From contig NZ_CP039904.1 in NCBI RefSeq assembly GCF_005221385.1, positions 434,001-498,000 on the forward strand: DNA of 64,000 nt, in the 5' to 3' direction. Positions within the stretch are counted from its first letter, which is position 1; each line of letters starts with the position of its first letter. Position numbers and translations under genes: made by a program. Shown here in pieces: positions 9,970-18,250 of this stretch. Below the pieces are notes generated by a model. That model had not been told where the DNA came from. It did no database searches and was given only the letters and a program-made list of their open reading frames with translations. This DNA is from Agrobacterium tumefaciens. Lineage in GTDB: Bacteria; Pseudomonadota; Alphaproteobacteria; Rhizobiales; Rhizobiaceae.

Positions 9970-11013
9970 TTATTTGCCGCCAGTCGATGCAATGCCGGTG
10001 GCGATGTATTTTTGCAGGAACATGAAGACCAGCGCGATCGGGGCGAGTGTCAGCACCGTCATGGCCAGCAGATTGCTCCATTCCGTCGTCATCTCCCCCT
10101 GGAAGGAGTTGAGCGCCAGCTGCAGGGTGAAGTTGTCGTTGCGCGTCAACACGATCAGCGGCCAGAGGAAATCGTTCCAGCGCCACATGATCGCAAGGAT
10201 CGCCAGCACCGCAAGCGCCGGCGCCGAAAGCGGCAGGATGATGCGCCAGTAGATCTTCCACTCGCTCGCCTTGTCCATGCGGGCGGCATCGAGGATTTCA
10301 TCCGGGATCGTCAGCATATATTGCCGCAGCAGGAAGACGCCTGTGGGTGTCGCTGCTCCTGGAATGATGACGCCCCAGAGACTGTTGATCATGCCGAGCT
10401 GACTGGTGATGAGAAACAGCGGGACCAGCACGACGGTCTGCGGGATCATCAGCGTCCCTACAACCAGCGCCAGCACCACGCCTCTGCCCTTGAACTGGTA
10501 TTTCGAGAGTGCAAAGGCCGCCATGGAATTGACGATCAGCATGATGAGAGTTGACGTCACCGTGATGAAGGTCGAGTTCCAGAAATAGAGCGGAAAATTG
10601 AAGCGCTGGAAAAGCTCGGTGTAGTTTTCCGTGGCCAGCGCCACCTTTTCAGCCGACTTCAGCTCGTTGAACGGCATCTTCAGAACTTCGGCGGGCTTTG
10701 TGGGATCAACCACCTGGGCCACGAGACCGATGCGGCGAACCATGCCGAACTTGCGGCCATCCTTGTCGACATAGGCCGGCAGCGGCGCTGCCTGCCCGTC
10801 CACCACCACGGTTTCCTGCGTGTAAGGCAGAAGGCGCGGCGGAAAGCGCTGGAGATCGGCCTCCGTCTTGAACGAGGAAAGCACGAGCCAGACGACGGGA
10901 CCAAACATCATCAGCACGGCCACGCCGAGATAGGCGTAGGATAGCCAGTCGGTCCAGTGCAGTTTGCCGTTTCGGCCGCGCGTACGGGTCAGAAATGCGC
11001 CAATCCTAGCCAT
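9970..11013 (-). CDS. CUT1 sugar ABC transporter permease (MalG-like)
   Basis: This 347-residue permease has six predicted membrane spans. The EAA loop is seen as LDAARMDKASEWKIYWRIILP, with key residues D, A, A, R, G-equivalent and the terminal LP. A long extracytoplasmic insert of about 100 residues between the first and second spans (around 45-145) is larger than in short MalG-like permeases. The start overlaps the end of the upstream MalF-like gene by 8 bases. It pairs with that permease to form the channel for the sugar captured by the binding protein at 12032-13303. Confidence 0.93.
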   Translation of the reverse strand: MARIGAFLTRTRGRNGKLHWTDWLSYAYLGVAVLMMFGPVVWLVLSSFKTEADLQRFPPRLLPYTQETVVVDGQAAPLPAYVDKDGRKFGMVRRIGLVAQVVDPTKPAEVLKMPFNELKSAEKVALATENYTELFQRFNFPLYFWNSTFITVTSTLIMLIVNSMAAFALSKYQFKGRGVVLALVVGTLMIPQTVVLVPLFLITSQLGMINSLWGVIIPGAATPTGVFLLRQYMLTIPDEILDAARMDKASEWKIYWRIILPLSAPALAVLAILAIMWRWNDFLWPLIVLTRNDNFTLQLALNSFQGEMTTEWSNLLAMTVLTLAPIALVFMFLQKYIATGIASTGGK

Positions 11014-11974
11014 CGACCTTGCTCCTGTTTGCCCGGAATTGTAGGGCGGTCAGCACCACGAGCACCACGGCGAGCAGCAGCGAAGCGGCAGCCGCCAGCC
11101 CGAAATTGCGGGGCGTCCCGGCAAAGCCGGTCTGATAGATGAACTGAATGATGAAGGTGGTCGCCGAACCCGGGCCACCGCCCGTGAAGGCGAAGACTTC
11201 ATCGAAGGTCTGCACGCCCTTGATGAGCGACAGGACGAGAACGACGAGCATGGTGGGAGCAAGCAGCGGCAACGTAATGCGCCGGAAGATGCGCCACGGA
11301 CTTGCCTTGTCGAGTTGCGCCGCCTCATAGACATCACGCGGGATCGCCTGCAGGCCGGCGAGAAGAATGAGCGTGTAGAAACCCATATGCGCCCAGACTG
11401 AGAGGAAGACCGACCAGCCGAAGGCAAGATTGGCTTCGAGCAACCAGTCGACCGAGCCAAGGCCGAGCCCCTCCATCGCCGCATTGAGAACGCCGAAACG
11501 CTGGAGAATCCACTTCCAGATCAAAGCCACAACGACGGGCGACAGCAGCACGGGGAAGAAGAAGACGGCGCGGAAGAACCCGCGCGCCCGGATATCGCGG
11601 TTAAGCACGATGGCCGTGATCAGCGAGAAGCCGACCATGAAACCGACCTGCAGCACCACGAAGAAAACCGTGTTCCAGACCGAGCGCCAGAACAGGTCGC
11701 GCTGACAGGAATTGGGGTCGAGGTAATTCTGACAGGAAAGAAGGACCGAAAAGTTTTCGCCGCCCACGGCAGGGCGTTCGGAAAGCAATATGTGTTCGCT
11801 GCCGGTCACGGAATAGGCCATGTTCAGCACAATCGGCAGAAAGGCGAAGACCGCGAACAGGATCAGATTGGGTGTAAGAAACACCCAGGCGATCCGCCGA
11901 TGGCCAAGAACCTTCTGCAGGAAGGCAAAGGGCAGTTCGACGATGCCCATGACGGGCGCAAGAAATTTATACAT
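11006..11974 (-). CDS. CUT1 sugar ABC transporter permease (MalF-like)
   Basis: This 322-residue inner-membrane protein has about six transmembrane segments and an EAA loop YEAAQLDKASPWRIFRRITL. The C-terminal FIIQFIYQTGFAG segment is typical of MalF/UgpA-type permeases. The ATG at 11974 is preceded by a strong AAGGAGG site. A perfect 13-bp hairpin separates it from the upstream binding-protein gene, which probably lets the binding protein be made in excess (inference). The downstream permease overlaps it by 8 bases. Confidence 0.93.
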   Translation of the reverse strand: MYKFLAPVMGIVELPFAFLQKVLGHRRIAWVFLTPNLILFAVFAFLPIVLNMAYSVTGSEHILLSERPAVGGENFSVLLSCQNYLDPNSCQRDLFWRSVWNTVFFVVLQVGFMVGFSLITAIVLNRDIRARGFFRAVFFFPVLLSPVVVALIWKWILQRFGVLNAAMEGLGLGSVDWLLEANLAFGWSVFLSVWAHMGFYTLILLAGLQAIPRDVYEAAQLDKASPWRIFRRITLPLLAPTMLVVLVLSLIKGVQTFDEVFAFTGGGPGSATTFIIQFIYQTGFAGTPRNFGLAAAASLLLAVVLVVLTALQFRANRSKVDG

Positions 11975-11990
11975 GAGGGTCCTCCTTCGA

Positions 11991-12021
11991 TCCGGCGCGG
12001 CGCGGCATGCGCCGCGCCGGA
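11991..12021 (-). repeat. Strong intercistronic hairpin after the sugar-binding protein gene
   Basis: Perfect 13-bp GC-rich arms (11991-12003 and 12009-12021) enclose a 5-base loop, GGCAT. The hairpin falls between the binding-protein stop and the AAGGAGG site of the permease. No U-run follows on the transcribed (minus) strand, so an mRNA 3'-stabilising or processing element is more likely than a terminator. Such elements are known between binding-protein and permease genes of ABC operons. Confidence 0.7.
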
Positions 12022-12031
12022 AGGCGATGGA

Positions 12032-13303
12032 TCACTTCGCCTGTTTCAACGCTTCCTCGAGGTCCGTCTTCGCACGGGCCATGGCTTCATCAACGGTGCT
12101 TTCACCGACGATGGCCTGCGTGATGCGCTGTACGGAGATGTTGAACATGGCGCGATTGTTCTTGTAACCCTGATAGGTATAGGCAATCGGGCTGAGGCCG
12201 GGGATCTGGTCCAGCCAGGCGTTCATGGCCTTCTGCGTCGCAGGCGTCGCACCCGTATAGGTCACGCCCTTGTCAGCCACGGCCTTATGAGCGGGAACGT
12301 TGCGGGTGCGAACCGTGAAGTCGAGATAATTCTCGTCCTGAGCGAGGAAGTTCAGGATGTCGGCAACGATCTTCGGGTTCTTGGTCTGCTTGAAGCCGAC
12401 AACGCCGGTACCGCCCGGCATGCCGGTGCAGGCAGCGCCGCCGCAGGGCTGCGGCACGACTTCCCAGTCGAACGCATCGCCGACCTGGCTGTCGAAGCGC
12501 GCGGTCTGCCAGCTGCCCGAATAATAATAGACGAGCTGGCCGTTGATGAATTCCTGCGCGGCGTCACGATAGGTATTGCCGCCCTGCCCGGCCCAGACGT
12601 CACGCGCCATGGTGCCGTCCTTGTTCCATTCCACGAATTTCTTCACGAAGGTCGTGAAACCTTCATCGACGAGAATGGGCTTACCATCAGCATCGAAAAT
12701 CTTCGCGCCATAGGAAATGGCCGGACCGGCAATGCGGTGGCCGGAACGGTCAATGGCCATCGGGTAAGGCGTGCCGGTCGCCTTGGCGACGGCATTTGCG
12801 GCCTTCGCCCAGTCGTCCAGCGTTGCATCCTTGCCGGGTACGGCGACATTGGCCTGATCGAACAAAGTGCGGTTGATGAAGGCGCCGGTGATGGTGAGCT
12901 GGGTATGCATGCCGTAGATGCCCTTGTCGTCAGGGCCGCTGCGGTACCATTTCAGCACGTTGGAGAAATTGTCTTCCCAATATTTCGCGTCCACATAGGG
13001 CGTGAGATCGAGATAATAGCGGTTGAGACCGCCAAGGTCGGTCACGGTTGCGAAATCCGGGCCGCTGCCGCCGGCAAGCTGCACGGGCAAGCCTTCCAGC
13101 AGCGCCTTGTAGGGCACGACGTCAGTGACGATCTTTACGTCCGGATGCTGCTTTTCGTAACGCGCGAGAATGTCTTTCAGAATTTCGCAGCCGTTGCCGT
13201 CATAAGCGCAGGTGAAGCGTACTTCCTGGGCCGCCTGGGCGGCGCCTGCAAAGGACGCCGCGCCAATGGCGAGCGCCAATGCCATGCTGTATTTACCGAT
13301 CAT
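12032..13303 (-). CDS. CUT1 sugar ABC transporter substrate-binding protein
   Basis: This 423-residue periplasmic binding protein has a clear Sec signal peptide (positively charged MIGK, hydrophobic core, AQA cleavage region near residues 22-25). Family-1 extracellular solute-binding protein features are present, including ILARYEKQHPDVKIV near the N-terminus and the GSGPDFATV hinge region. Four cysteines in the mature part (FTCAYDGNGC and QPCGGAACTG) are more than usual and may form disulphides. It precedes its permeases and ATPase, so it defines the substrate of the operon, probably a sugar, uronide or glycoside. The ligand itself cannot be read from sequence. Confidence 0.93.
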   Translation of the reverse strand: MIGKYSMALALAIGAASFAGAAQAAQEVRFTCAYDGNGCEILKDILARYEKQHPDVKIVTDVVPYKALLEGLPVQLAGGSGPDFATVTDLGGLNRYYLDLTPYVDAKYWEDNFSNVLKWYRSGPDDKGIYGMHTQLTITGAFINRTLFDQANVAVPGKDATLDDWAKAANAVAKATGTPYPMAIDRSGHRIAGPAISYGAKIFDADGKPILVDEGFTTFVKKFVEWNKDGTMARDVWAGQGGNTYRDAAQEFINGQLVYYYSGSWQTARFDSQVGDAFDWEVVPQPCGGAACTGMPGGTGVVGFKQTKNPKIVADILNFLAQDENYLDFTVRTRNVPAHKAVADKGVTYTGATPATQKAMNAWLDQIPGLSPIAYTYQGYKNNRAMFNISVQRITQAIVGESTVDEAMARAKTDLEEALKQAK

Positions 13304-13324
13304 CTCTTTTCCTCCCTTAGATGA

Positions 13325-14398
13325 TTATGCGTTGGCGGATGTGCGCGGAGCCCAGCCCTTGATCCACTCGCCTTCAGCGGCATCGGACAGGCGGACCGGC
13401 TTTCCTTCCCTGACCGAGCGATAGATGGCGGTAACGAGTTCGATGGACTGCAAGCCGTCATTGACGGTCACTTCCTTGCCGCCGCGCCCTTCCATCGCGT
13501 CAGCGATCGCTTCGACAAAACCGGCAAAGCCGTTTTCGCCATCGGCCACCGTTGCCAGAACGGCGTCGATCTGGTCCTGCGTGGTGGGTGCACGGGCGAT
13601 GAAACGCCATGTGTCTTCGGCCGGGCGATAGGGCAGCGTGCCGCTCTCGGCGGTGAAGCCTTCGAAGCAGAAACGCAGGCGGGACGTATCTTCGGCGGCA
13701 CCGAGCGTCACCGAACTCGTCGCCAGCGCGCCGCTTTTCATGCGGAAGCTGAGTGCGGCGCAATCTTCGGTTTCGATCTTGTTGACGCGCGTATCGGCCA
13801 TGGCGAAAACTTCTTCGACCGGGCCGAGAACGTGGCAGAGAAGATCATGCGCATGGATGGCGTGACCGAGGATCGCGCCGCCGCATTCACCCTTCCAGGT
13901 GCCGCGCCACGGAATGTCGTAATAGCTGGCGCCACGGTTCCAGTGAACTTCCGAACTCGCGACGAAGGCCTTGCCCGCAAGGCCTGCATCGATGAGCGCA
14001 CGAAGCTGCCGCATCGCATGTCCGAAACGGTACTGGAAGACCGGAAACACGCCACGGCCGGTCTTTTTAACGGAGTCGATGAGCGCATTTGCCTCTTCAA
14101 GCGAGCGGACGAGCGGCTTTTCGCAGACCACATCCTTGCCCGCCGCATGCGCCTTCAGCGTAACGGGGAAATGCAGGTGCGGCGGCAGGCAGACGTCGAT
14201 CAGCTGGATGCTCTCATCCGCCAGAACCTCATCGAGATCGGTCGTCAGGCGGATGGACGTATCCTCACCCGCCACGGAACGGGCGCGCTCCAGATCGAGA
14301 TCGCAGATCGCCTTGACGACGAAGCGCTTCGGCAGGGCCCGATAGCCGCTCAGATGCTGGGCGCCGATGCCGGCGCCAATGATGGCAACACCGATCAT
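13325..14398 (-). CDS. Gfo/Idh/MocA-family oxidoreductase (third of three)
   Basis: This 357-residue NAD(P)-dependent sugar dehydrogenase-like protein starts at the ATG at 14398, which overlaps the upstream stop in an ATGA arrangement; the longer in-frame extension lacks family sequence. The N-terminal Rossmann motif VAIIGAGIGAQHL is at residues 3-15. The conserved DVVCEKPLVRSLEEA carries the EKP motif whose lysine is catalytic in the family. The GAILGHAIHAHDLLCHVLGP segment has the H-x-x-D/H pattern of the active site. It is encoded between two related enzymes and the sugar importer. A sugar or inositol-type ring oxidation, epimerisation or glycoside-cleaving redox role is plausible. Confidence 0.88.
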   Translation of the reverse strand: MIGVAIIGAGIGAQHLSGYRALPKRFVVKAICDLDLERARSVAGEDTSIRLTTDLDEVLADESIQLIDVCLPPHLHFPVTLKAHAAGKDVVCEKPLVRSLEEANALIDSVKKTGRGVFPVFQYRFGHAMRQLRALIDAGLAGKAFVASSEVHWNRGASYYDIPWRGTWKGECGGAILGHAIHAHDLLCHVLGPVEEVFAMADTRVNKIETEDCAALSFRMKSGALATSSVTLGAAEDTSRLRFCFEGFTAESGTLPYRPAEDTWRFIARAPTTQDQIDAVLATVADGENGFAGFVEAIADAMEGRGGKEVTVNDGLQSIELVTAIYRSVREGKPVRLSDAAEGEWIKGWAPRTSANA

Positions 14399-15411
14399 TT
14401 CGAAGCTCCCTCGGCCTTGGCCTGCGCCTGCAGCGACAGGTCGCATACCTTGAACACATGCTCCTGCGTCATCGCCGTTTCCGTGCGGTTGCGGATGTCG
14501 TCGCACAGGCGGCCGAAATAGGGCAGGCCAGCACCGGAAGCATCGATATATTCGCAGCGGTCGCCATTCACGAGAACGAGGCGGTCGGTGCCTTCCTTGT
14601 TGCCGACATCGACATATTTTCGCAGCTCAATGTAGCCCTCGGTGCCGAGGATCGTCAGGCGGCCGTCACCCCAGGTCGGCAGCGCATCGGGCGTGTACCA
14701 GTCGACACGGATATAGCCGTGGCCCTTGTCGCCGCGCAGCACGACTTCGCCGAAATCCTGCAGGCCCGGATCGCGCGGGTTGGCATAGTTGGCAACGGTG
14801 GCGGCCACGATCTCCACTTCGGTCGAACCGGTGAAGAACATGAACTGGTCGATCTGGTGGCTGGCGATATCGGTGATGATACCACCGTATGCTTCACGCT
14901 CGAAGAACCACTTCGGGCGGATCTGCCGGTTCAGGCGATGCGGCCCGAGGCCGACGGTCTGGATCACGCGGCCGATGGCGCCCTGCGCGACCAGTTCAGC
15001 GGCCTTGGTCACGCTCGGAACTTCAAAACGCTCGGAGAAGTCGACGGTCCAGATGCGCTTGGTCTTTGCCACGGTCTGTCGAAGGCGATCGAGCTGTTCG
15101 AAGGTAGTGCAGCCAGGCTTGTCGGACATCACGTCCTTGCCGGCCTCCATGGCGGCGATGGCAAGATCGGCGCGCTTGGACGGAATATCGGCGATGACGA
15201 CGAGATCAATGGTGCCGTCCGCAAGCAGGGCTTCCTTCGAAGCGGCGCGCGGCACATTCGGGAAGCGCTTCACGAAGCCTTCCACGACGTCGGGTTCGCC
15301 CTCTGTCCACCAGCCGGCAAATTCGGCGCCGGCATCCAGCAGGTTCTGGGCCATGCCGAAAATATGCCGGTGCTCAATACCAAGAGCGACGAACTTGATT
15401 GCTTTACTCAT
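14395..15411 (-). CDS. Gfo/Idh/MocA-family oxidoreductase (second of three)
   Basis: This 338-residue protein has a Rossmann N-terminus that departs from the usual GxGxxG: the VALGIEHRHIFGMA segment has lost the canonical glycines. It has DVMSDKPGCTTFEQ in place of EKP, so the lysine and proline are kept while the acidic residue is Asp. TDIASHQIDQFMFFTG carries the H-x-x-D active-site pattern. The altered nucleotide motif resembles the subgroup of Gfo/Idh/MocA proteins that hold their cofactor atypically. Its start overlaps the first oxidoreductase by 8 bases and its stop overlaps the third by 4, so the three are translationally coupled. Confidence 0.86.
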   Translation of the reverse strand: MSKAIKFVALGIEHRHIFGMAQNLLDAGAEFAGWWTEGEPDVVEGFVKRFPNVPRAASKEALLADGTIDLVVIADIPSKRADLAIAAMEAGKDVMSDKPGCTTFEQLDRLRQTVAKTKRIWTVDFSERFEVPSVTKAAELVAQGAIGRVIQTVGLGPHRLNRQIRPKWFFEREAYGGIITDIASHQIDQFMFFTGSTEVEIVAATVANYANPRDPGLQDFGEVVLRGDKGHGYIRVDWYTPDALPTWGDGRLTILGTEGYIELRKYVDVGNKEGTDRLVLVNGDRCEYIDASGAGLPYFGRLCDDIRNRTETAMTQEHVFKVCDLSLQAQAKAEGASK

Positions 15412-16456
15412 CCTGCAGTTCCACTTCCTTGCCAGTATCGGCTGAGTTGATGATCGCGTCGATCAATCTGTGAGACAAAAGAGCCGCTTCACCGGTGACG
15501 ACCGGCGCGCGCCCTGAGGAGATGGCATCTGCGAAATCTTCGAAGACGCCCTGATGCCATTCATGCGTGAAAGCCATGGGGTCGGCGCCGCCACCCGTGC
15601 CGGAGGCCGTGCCGCCGAAGGTCTCCTGCCGGCCATCACGCCAGTCGACATGCAGGAGGCCCGAGGCGAGCCGCAGGCTGGCATTGTCGAAATGCAGGAC
15701 AATCGATTCAGGAGTGCCGGGAAAACTTGCAGTGCTTGCCACGAGCGAGCCGACGGCGCCGTTCGTGAACCGCAGACCGGCCGCGACATAATCTTCCGTT
15801 TCCATGCGATGAAACCGTGTCGTCGCCGCCATGGCCTGAACACGCGAAACCGGCCCGGCAAGGCTGAGCGCCAGATCGATGGTGTGGATTGCCTGGGAGA
15901 TCAGAACACCGCCGCCGTCGCGCGCCAGGGTGCCGCGGCCGGGCTCATCATAATAGGATTGCGCGCGCCACCACGGCACGGAAATTTCGCAGAGACCCAG
16001 CGCTCCGAGCGTCCCGTCGTCCACAAGCTCACGGGCTTTTTGCGATGCCGCCCGCATGCGATGCTGGAAGATGATGCCGAGCGTGACGCCGGCGTCACGA
16101 CAGAGGGCGACAAGGCCTTCGGCTTCCTGCGTGTTGCGGGCGATGGGTTTTTCCATAAGGATGTGTTTGCCCGCTTTCGCGAGCTGTCCGACGATATCAA
16201 TGCGGGCATTCGGCGGTGTCGCGATGATGGCGAAATCGACATCCGCATCGCGCGCTGCCTCCTCGACCGAGGAATAAACGGCAACCTCATATCCAGCGTG
16301 TTTCGACGCTTCGGCCGCCAGCGCCCTGGCGCGGCCCGAACCGCCATCAACTAAACCCTTCAGGTGAATTTTTTCCGGACTTGCCGCACAGGCGAGCACA
16401 TGCGTCTTCGCCACCATTCCGGCGCCAACGATGACGCAGGTCTTGATATTTTGCAT
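15404..16456 (-). CDS. Gfo/Idh/MocA-family oxidoreductase (first gene of the operon)
   Basis: This 350-residue NAD(P)-dependent oxidoreductase starts at the ATG at 16456, preceded by GGAGGC; a much longer open frame upstream crosses the promoter and is not coding. Rossmann motif VIVGAGMVAKTHV is at about residues 8-20, ILMEKPIARNTQEAE carries the EKP motif, and VLISQAIHTIDLALSLAG carries the H-x-x-D pattern. It is the promoter-proximal gene of the ten-gene leftward operon. It faces the GntR repressor across about 100 bp with two palindromic operators, so it is probably derepressed by the pathway inducer. Confidence 0.9.
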   Translation of the reverse strand: MQNIKTCVIVGAGMVAKTHVLACAASPEKIHLKGLVDGGSGRARALAAEASKHAGYEVAVYSSVEEAARDADVDFAIIATPPNARIDIVGQLAKAGKHILMEKPIARNTQEAEGLVALCRDAGVTLGIIFQHRMRAASQKARELVDDGTLGALGLCEISVPWWRAQSYYDEPGRGTLARDGGGVLISQAIHTIDLALSLAGPVSRVQAMAATTRFHRMETEDYVAAGLRFTNGAVGSLVASTASFPGTPESIVLHFDNASLRLASGLLHVDWRDGRQETFGGTASGTGGGADPMAFTHEWHQGVFEDFADAISSGRAPVVTGEAALLSHRLIDAIINSADTGKEVELQDE

Positions 16457-16488
16457 TTCGGGAGCCTCCTTCCCATGCACAATAATTT

Positions 16489-16536
16489 GCATACCGGTAT
16501 GCCGGTTGTCAACAGGCTTGTGTTCCGGTATACCGG
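16489..16536. promoter_or_regulatory. Two palindromic operators between the sugar operon and the GntR gene
   Basis: A perfect 14-bp palindrome, GCATACCGGTATGC, spans 16489-16502. A perfect 12-bp palindrome, CCGGTATACCGG, spans 16525-16536. They share the ACCGGTAT/CCGGTAT core and their centres are 35 bp apart. Both lie in the divergent promoter region of the sugar operon and a GntR/FCD regulator, the normal place for autoregulatory GntR operators. Binding by that regulator is inference. Confidence 0.65.
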
Positions 16537-16558
16537 TTATGAAAACACTGGAGGGTAT

Positions 16559-17272
16559 ATGCCGAAAATTCCCGTAACAGGTGGCACCGTGCCGACGATG
16601 GAGCGACTGGACCTTAACCGTCCGGTTGTGGACCAGATCTATTCCGCGCTGAAATCGGCCATCCTTTCCCGGGAGCTTTTTCCCGGCCAGGCGGTTTCGG
16701 AAAACGAAATCGGGCAGTCCTTCAATTCCAGCCGCACGCCGGTGCGCGAAGCGCTGAGCCGCCTGCGGGATGACGGCCTGATCGTCACCCTGCCAAGCCG
16801 TGGCACCTATGTCTCCAGATTGTCGGAAAAACACATTCGCAGCGCGCAATTCATCCGCGAGGCACTGGAAGTCGCTGCCGTTTGCAGGCTGTGCCAGATC
16901 GGCCTAACAGCGGAAGCCGAGCTGGAGATCGAACACGCCCTTACCGGCCAGCGCGCAGCCATGCACCGCGGGGACAGAAAGGCTTTCCGTGTGCATGACG
17001 ACCAGTTCCACAGTGCGCTTGCCGCCGCAACGGGTCTGGAGAGGCTGGAAACGCTGTTGATCCGCGAAAAGGCGGGGCTGGACCGCCTGCGCGCGCTCGC
17101 CATCACCGACGAGGCGCATATGGCGCGGCTGCTCTCCGAACATGAGGCGGTGTACGATGCGATCAAGGTCGGGGACGAAGCCCGCGCGACCGATGGTTTG
17201 CGCAAGCACCTGCGACGCGTCCTCGGCATTCTTTCGCAGGTTTTCGAGAACCACCAGGACTATTTCGAATAA
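16559..17272 (+). CDS. GntR-family transcriptional regulator (FadR/FCD subfamily)
   Basis: This 237-residue regulator has a winged helix-turn-helix at about residues 20-85 (QIYSALKSAILSRELFPGQA, then SSRTPVREALSRL and GTYVSR). A helical FCD ligand-binding domain occupies about 95-230, with the metal/ligand-type residues in VHDDQFH and SEHEAVYDAI. The ATG at 16559 follows a GGAGGG ribosome-binding site; a longer upstream frame runs through the operators and was discarded. It is divergent from the sugar-acid operon and 33 bases upstream of an SMP-30 lactonase. It most likely represses both and responds to a sugar acid. Confidence 0.92.
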   Translation: MPKIPVTGGTVPTMERLDLNRPVVDQIYSALKSAILSRELFPGQAVSENEIGQSFNSSRTPVREALSRLRDDGLIVTLPSRGTYVSRLSEKHIRSAQFIREALEVAAVCRLCQIGLTAEAELEIEHALTGQRAAMHRGDRKAFRVHDDQFHSALAAATGLERLETLLIREKAGLDRLRALAITDEAHMARLLSEHEAVYDAIKVGDEARATDGLRKHLRRVLGILSQVFENHQDYFE

Positions 17273-17305
17273 TTCCGCGCCATCATTTTCAACGGTTCGA
17301 GCATC

Positions 17306-18226
17306 ATGAACACGGCAAATCCCGAAAAAGCGCTTGCCATGTCGCAGGCGAGACTTCTGTGCGACACGATGAGCACACTTGCGGAATCCCCTGTCTGGGA
17401 CGAGCGGCGACAGGTGCTTTTCTGGTGCGATATACTCGGCAGAACGGTGCGATCCGCAGCGCTTGAGCCGGGCCTTTATCGCGAATGGGCGTTTCCCAAC
17501 ACGGTATCGAGTCTCGGGCTGTGTCAGAACGGCGACCTCATTGTCGCCTGTGGCATGGATATTGTCATCCTCGATCCGGACAGCGGCAAAACGCGTCTCC
17601 TCCACTCCATTCCGGCGCTGGGCGGCATTCCTTGCCGGCTGAATGACGGACGGGTTGGCCCCGACGGCGCTTTCTGGGTGGGAACCATGCACAATGTGCC
17701 ACTCGCGGACATGGAGCCCCATGGTGAACTTTGGCGGATCACCGAAAAGAGCGCCGAGCGCATGCAGACCGGCCTGACATGCCCGAACGGCCTCGCCTTT
17801 TCCCAGGACGGTTCCATCATGTGGCAGAGCGATTCCGTCCAGAAGTGGATACGCCGGCGAAAATTCGACAGCAGGAACGGCATGTTCGGTGAGGGCGTGC
17901 CGGTGGCCCATATGACGGAAGAGACAGGAAGACCCGATGGCGGCTGCCTCGACAGCAGCGGCACCTATTACAGCGCGGGCGTTTCCGCGGGCCTGTTGAA
18001 CGTTTTCACACCCGACGGCGGGCATGCGGAGGTGCTCGCAGCGCCCGTCCCGCACCCCACCATGCCGTGCTTCGGAGGACCTGATTTCAGCATCCTTTTC
18101 CTGACATCACACCGCCACAACATGTCCGAAGACCGGCTCGCGAAAGCACCGTTTTCGGGCGGCGTCTGGGCGATCCCGACAACGACGAAGGGATTTGCAG
18201 CCTTCCGTTTTGGCGAAGGTGGATAG
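17306..18226 (+). CDS. SMP-30/gluconolactonase-family lactonase
   Basis: This 306-residue predicted six-bladed beta-propeller has the SMP-30 metal-site residues. The Glu is in LAESPVWDE, the Asn in LNDGRVGPDGAFWVGTM and TCPNGLAFS, and the catalytic Asp in the RPDGGCLDSSG region. Such enzymes open aldono- or aldaro-lactones in a metal-dependent way. Here it would act after the lactone-forming dehydrogenases of the divergent operon (inference from context). A start 33 bases further in is also possible because no strong ribosome-binding site marks 17306. It shares a transcription unit with the GntR gene. Confidence 0.87.
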   Translation: MNTANPEKALAMSQARLLCDTMSTLAESPVWDERRQVLFWCDILGRTVRSAALEPGLYREWAFPNTVSSLGLCQNGDLIVACGMDIVILDPDSGKTRLLHSIPALGGIPCRLNDGRVGPDGAFWVGTMHNVPLADMEPHGELWRITEKSAERMQTGLTCPNGLAFSQDGSIMWQSDSVQKWIRRRKFDSRNGMFGEGVPVAHMTEETGRPDGGCLDSSGTYYSAGVSAGLLNVFTPDGGHAEVLAAPVPHPTMPCFGGPDFSILFLTSHRHNMSEDRLAKAPFSGGVWAIPTTTKGFAAFRFGEGG

Positions 18227-18250
18227 AGCCCGGAAACCGAGCGCAGATTC

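Noticed and set aside
16364..16558. N-terminal extension of the GntR regulator
   Set aside because: It would translate through the two operator palindromes and the divergent start region. The ATG at 16559 has a GGAGGG site and gives a standard-length protein.
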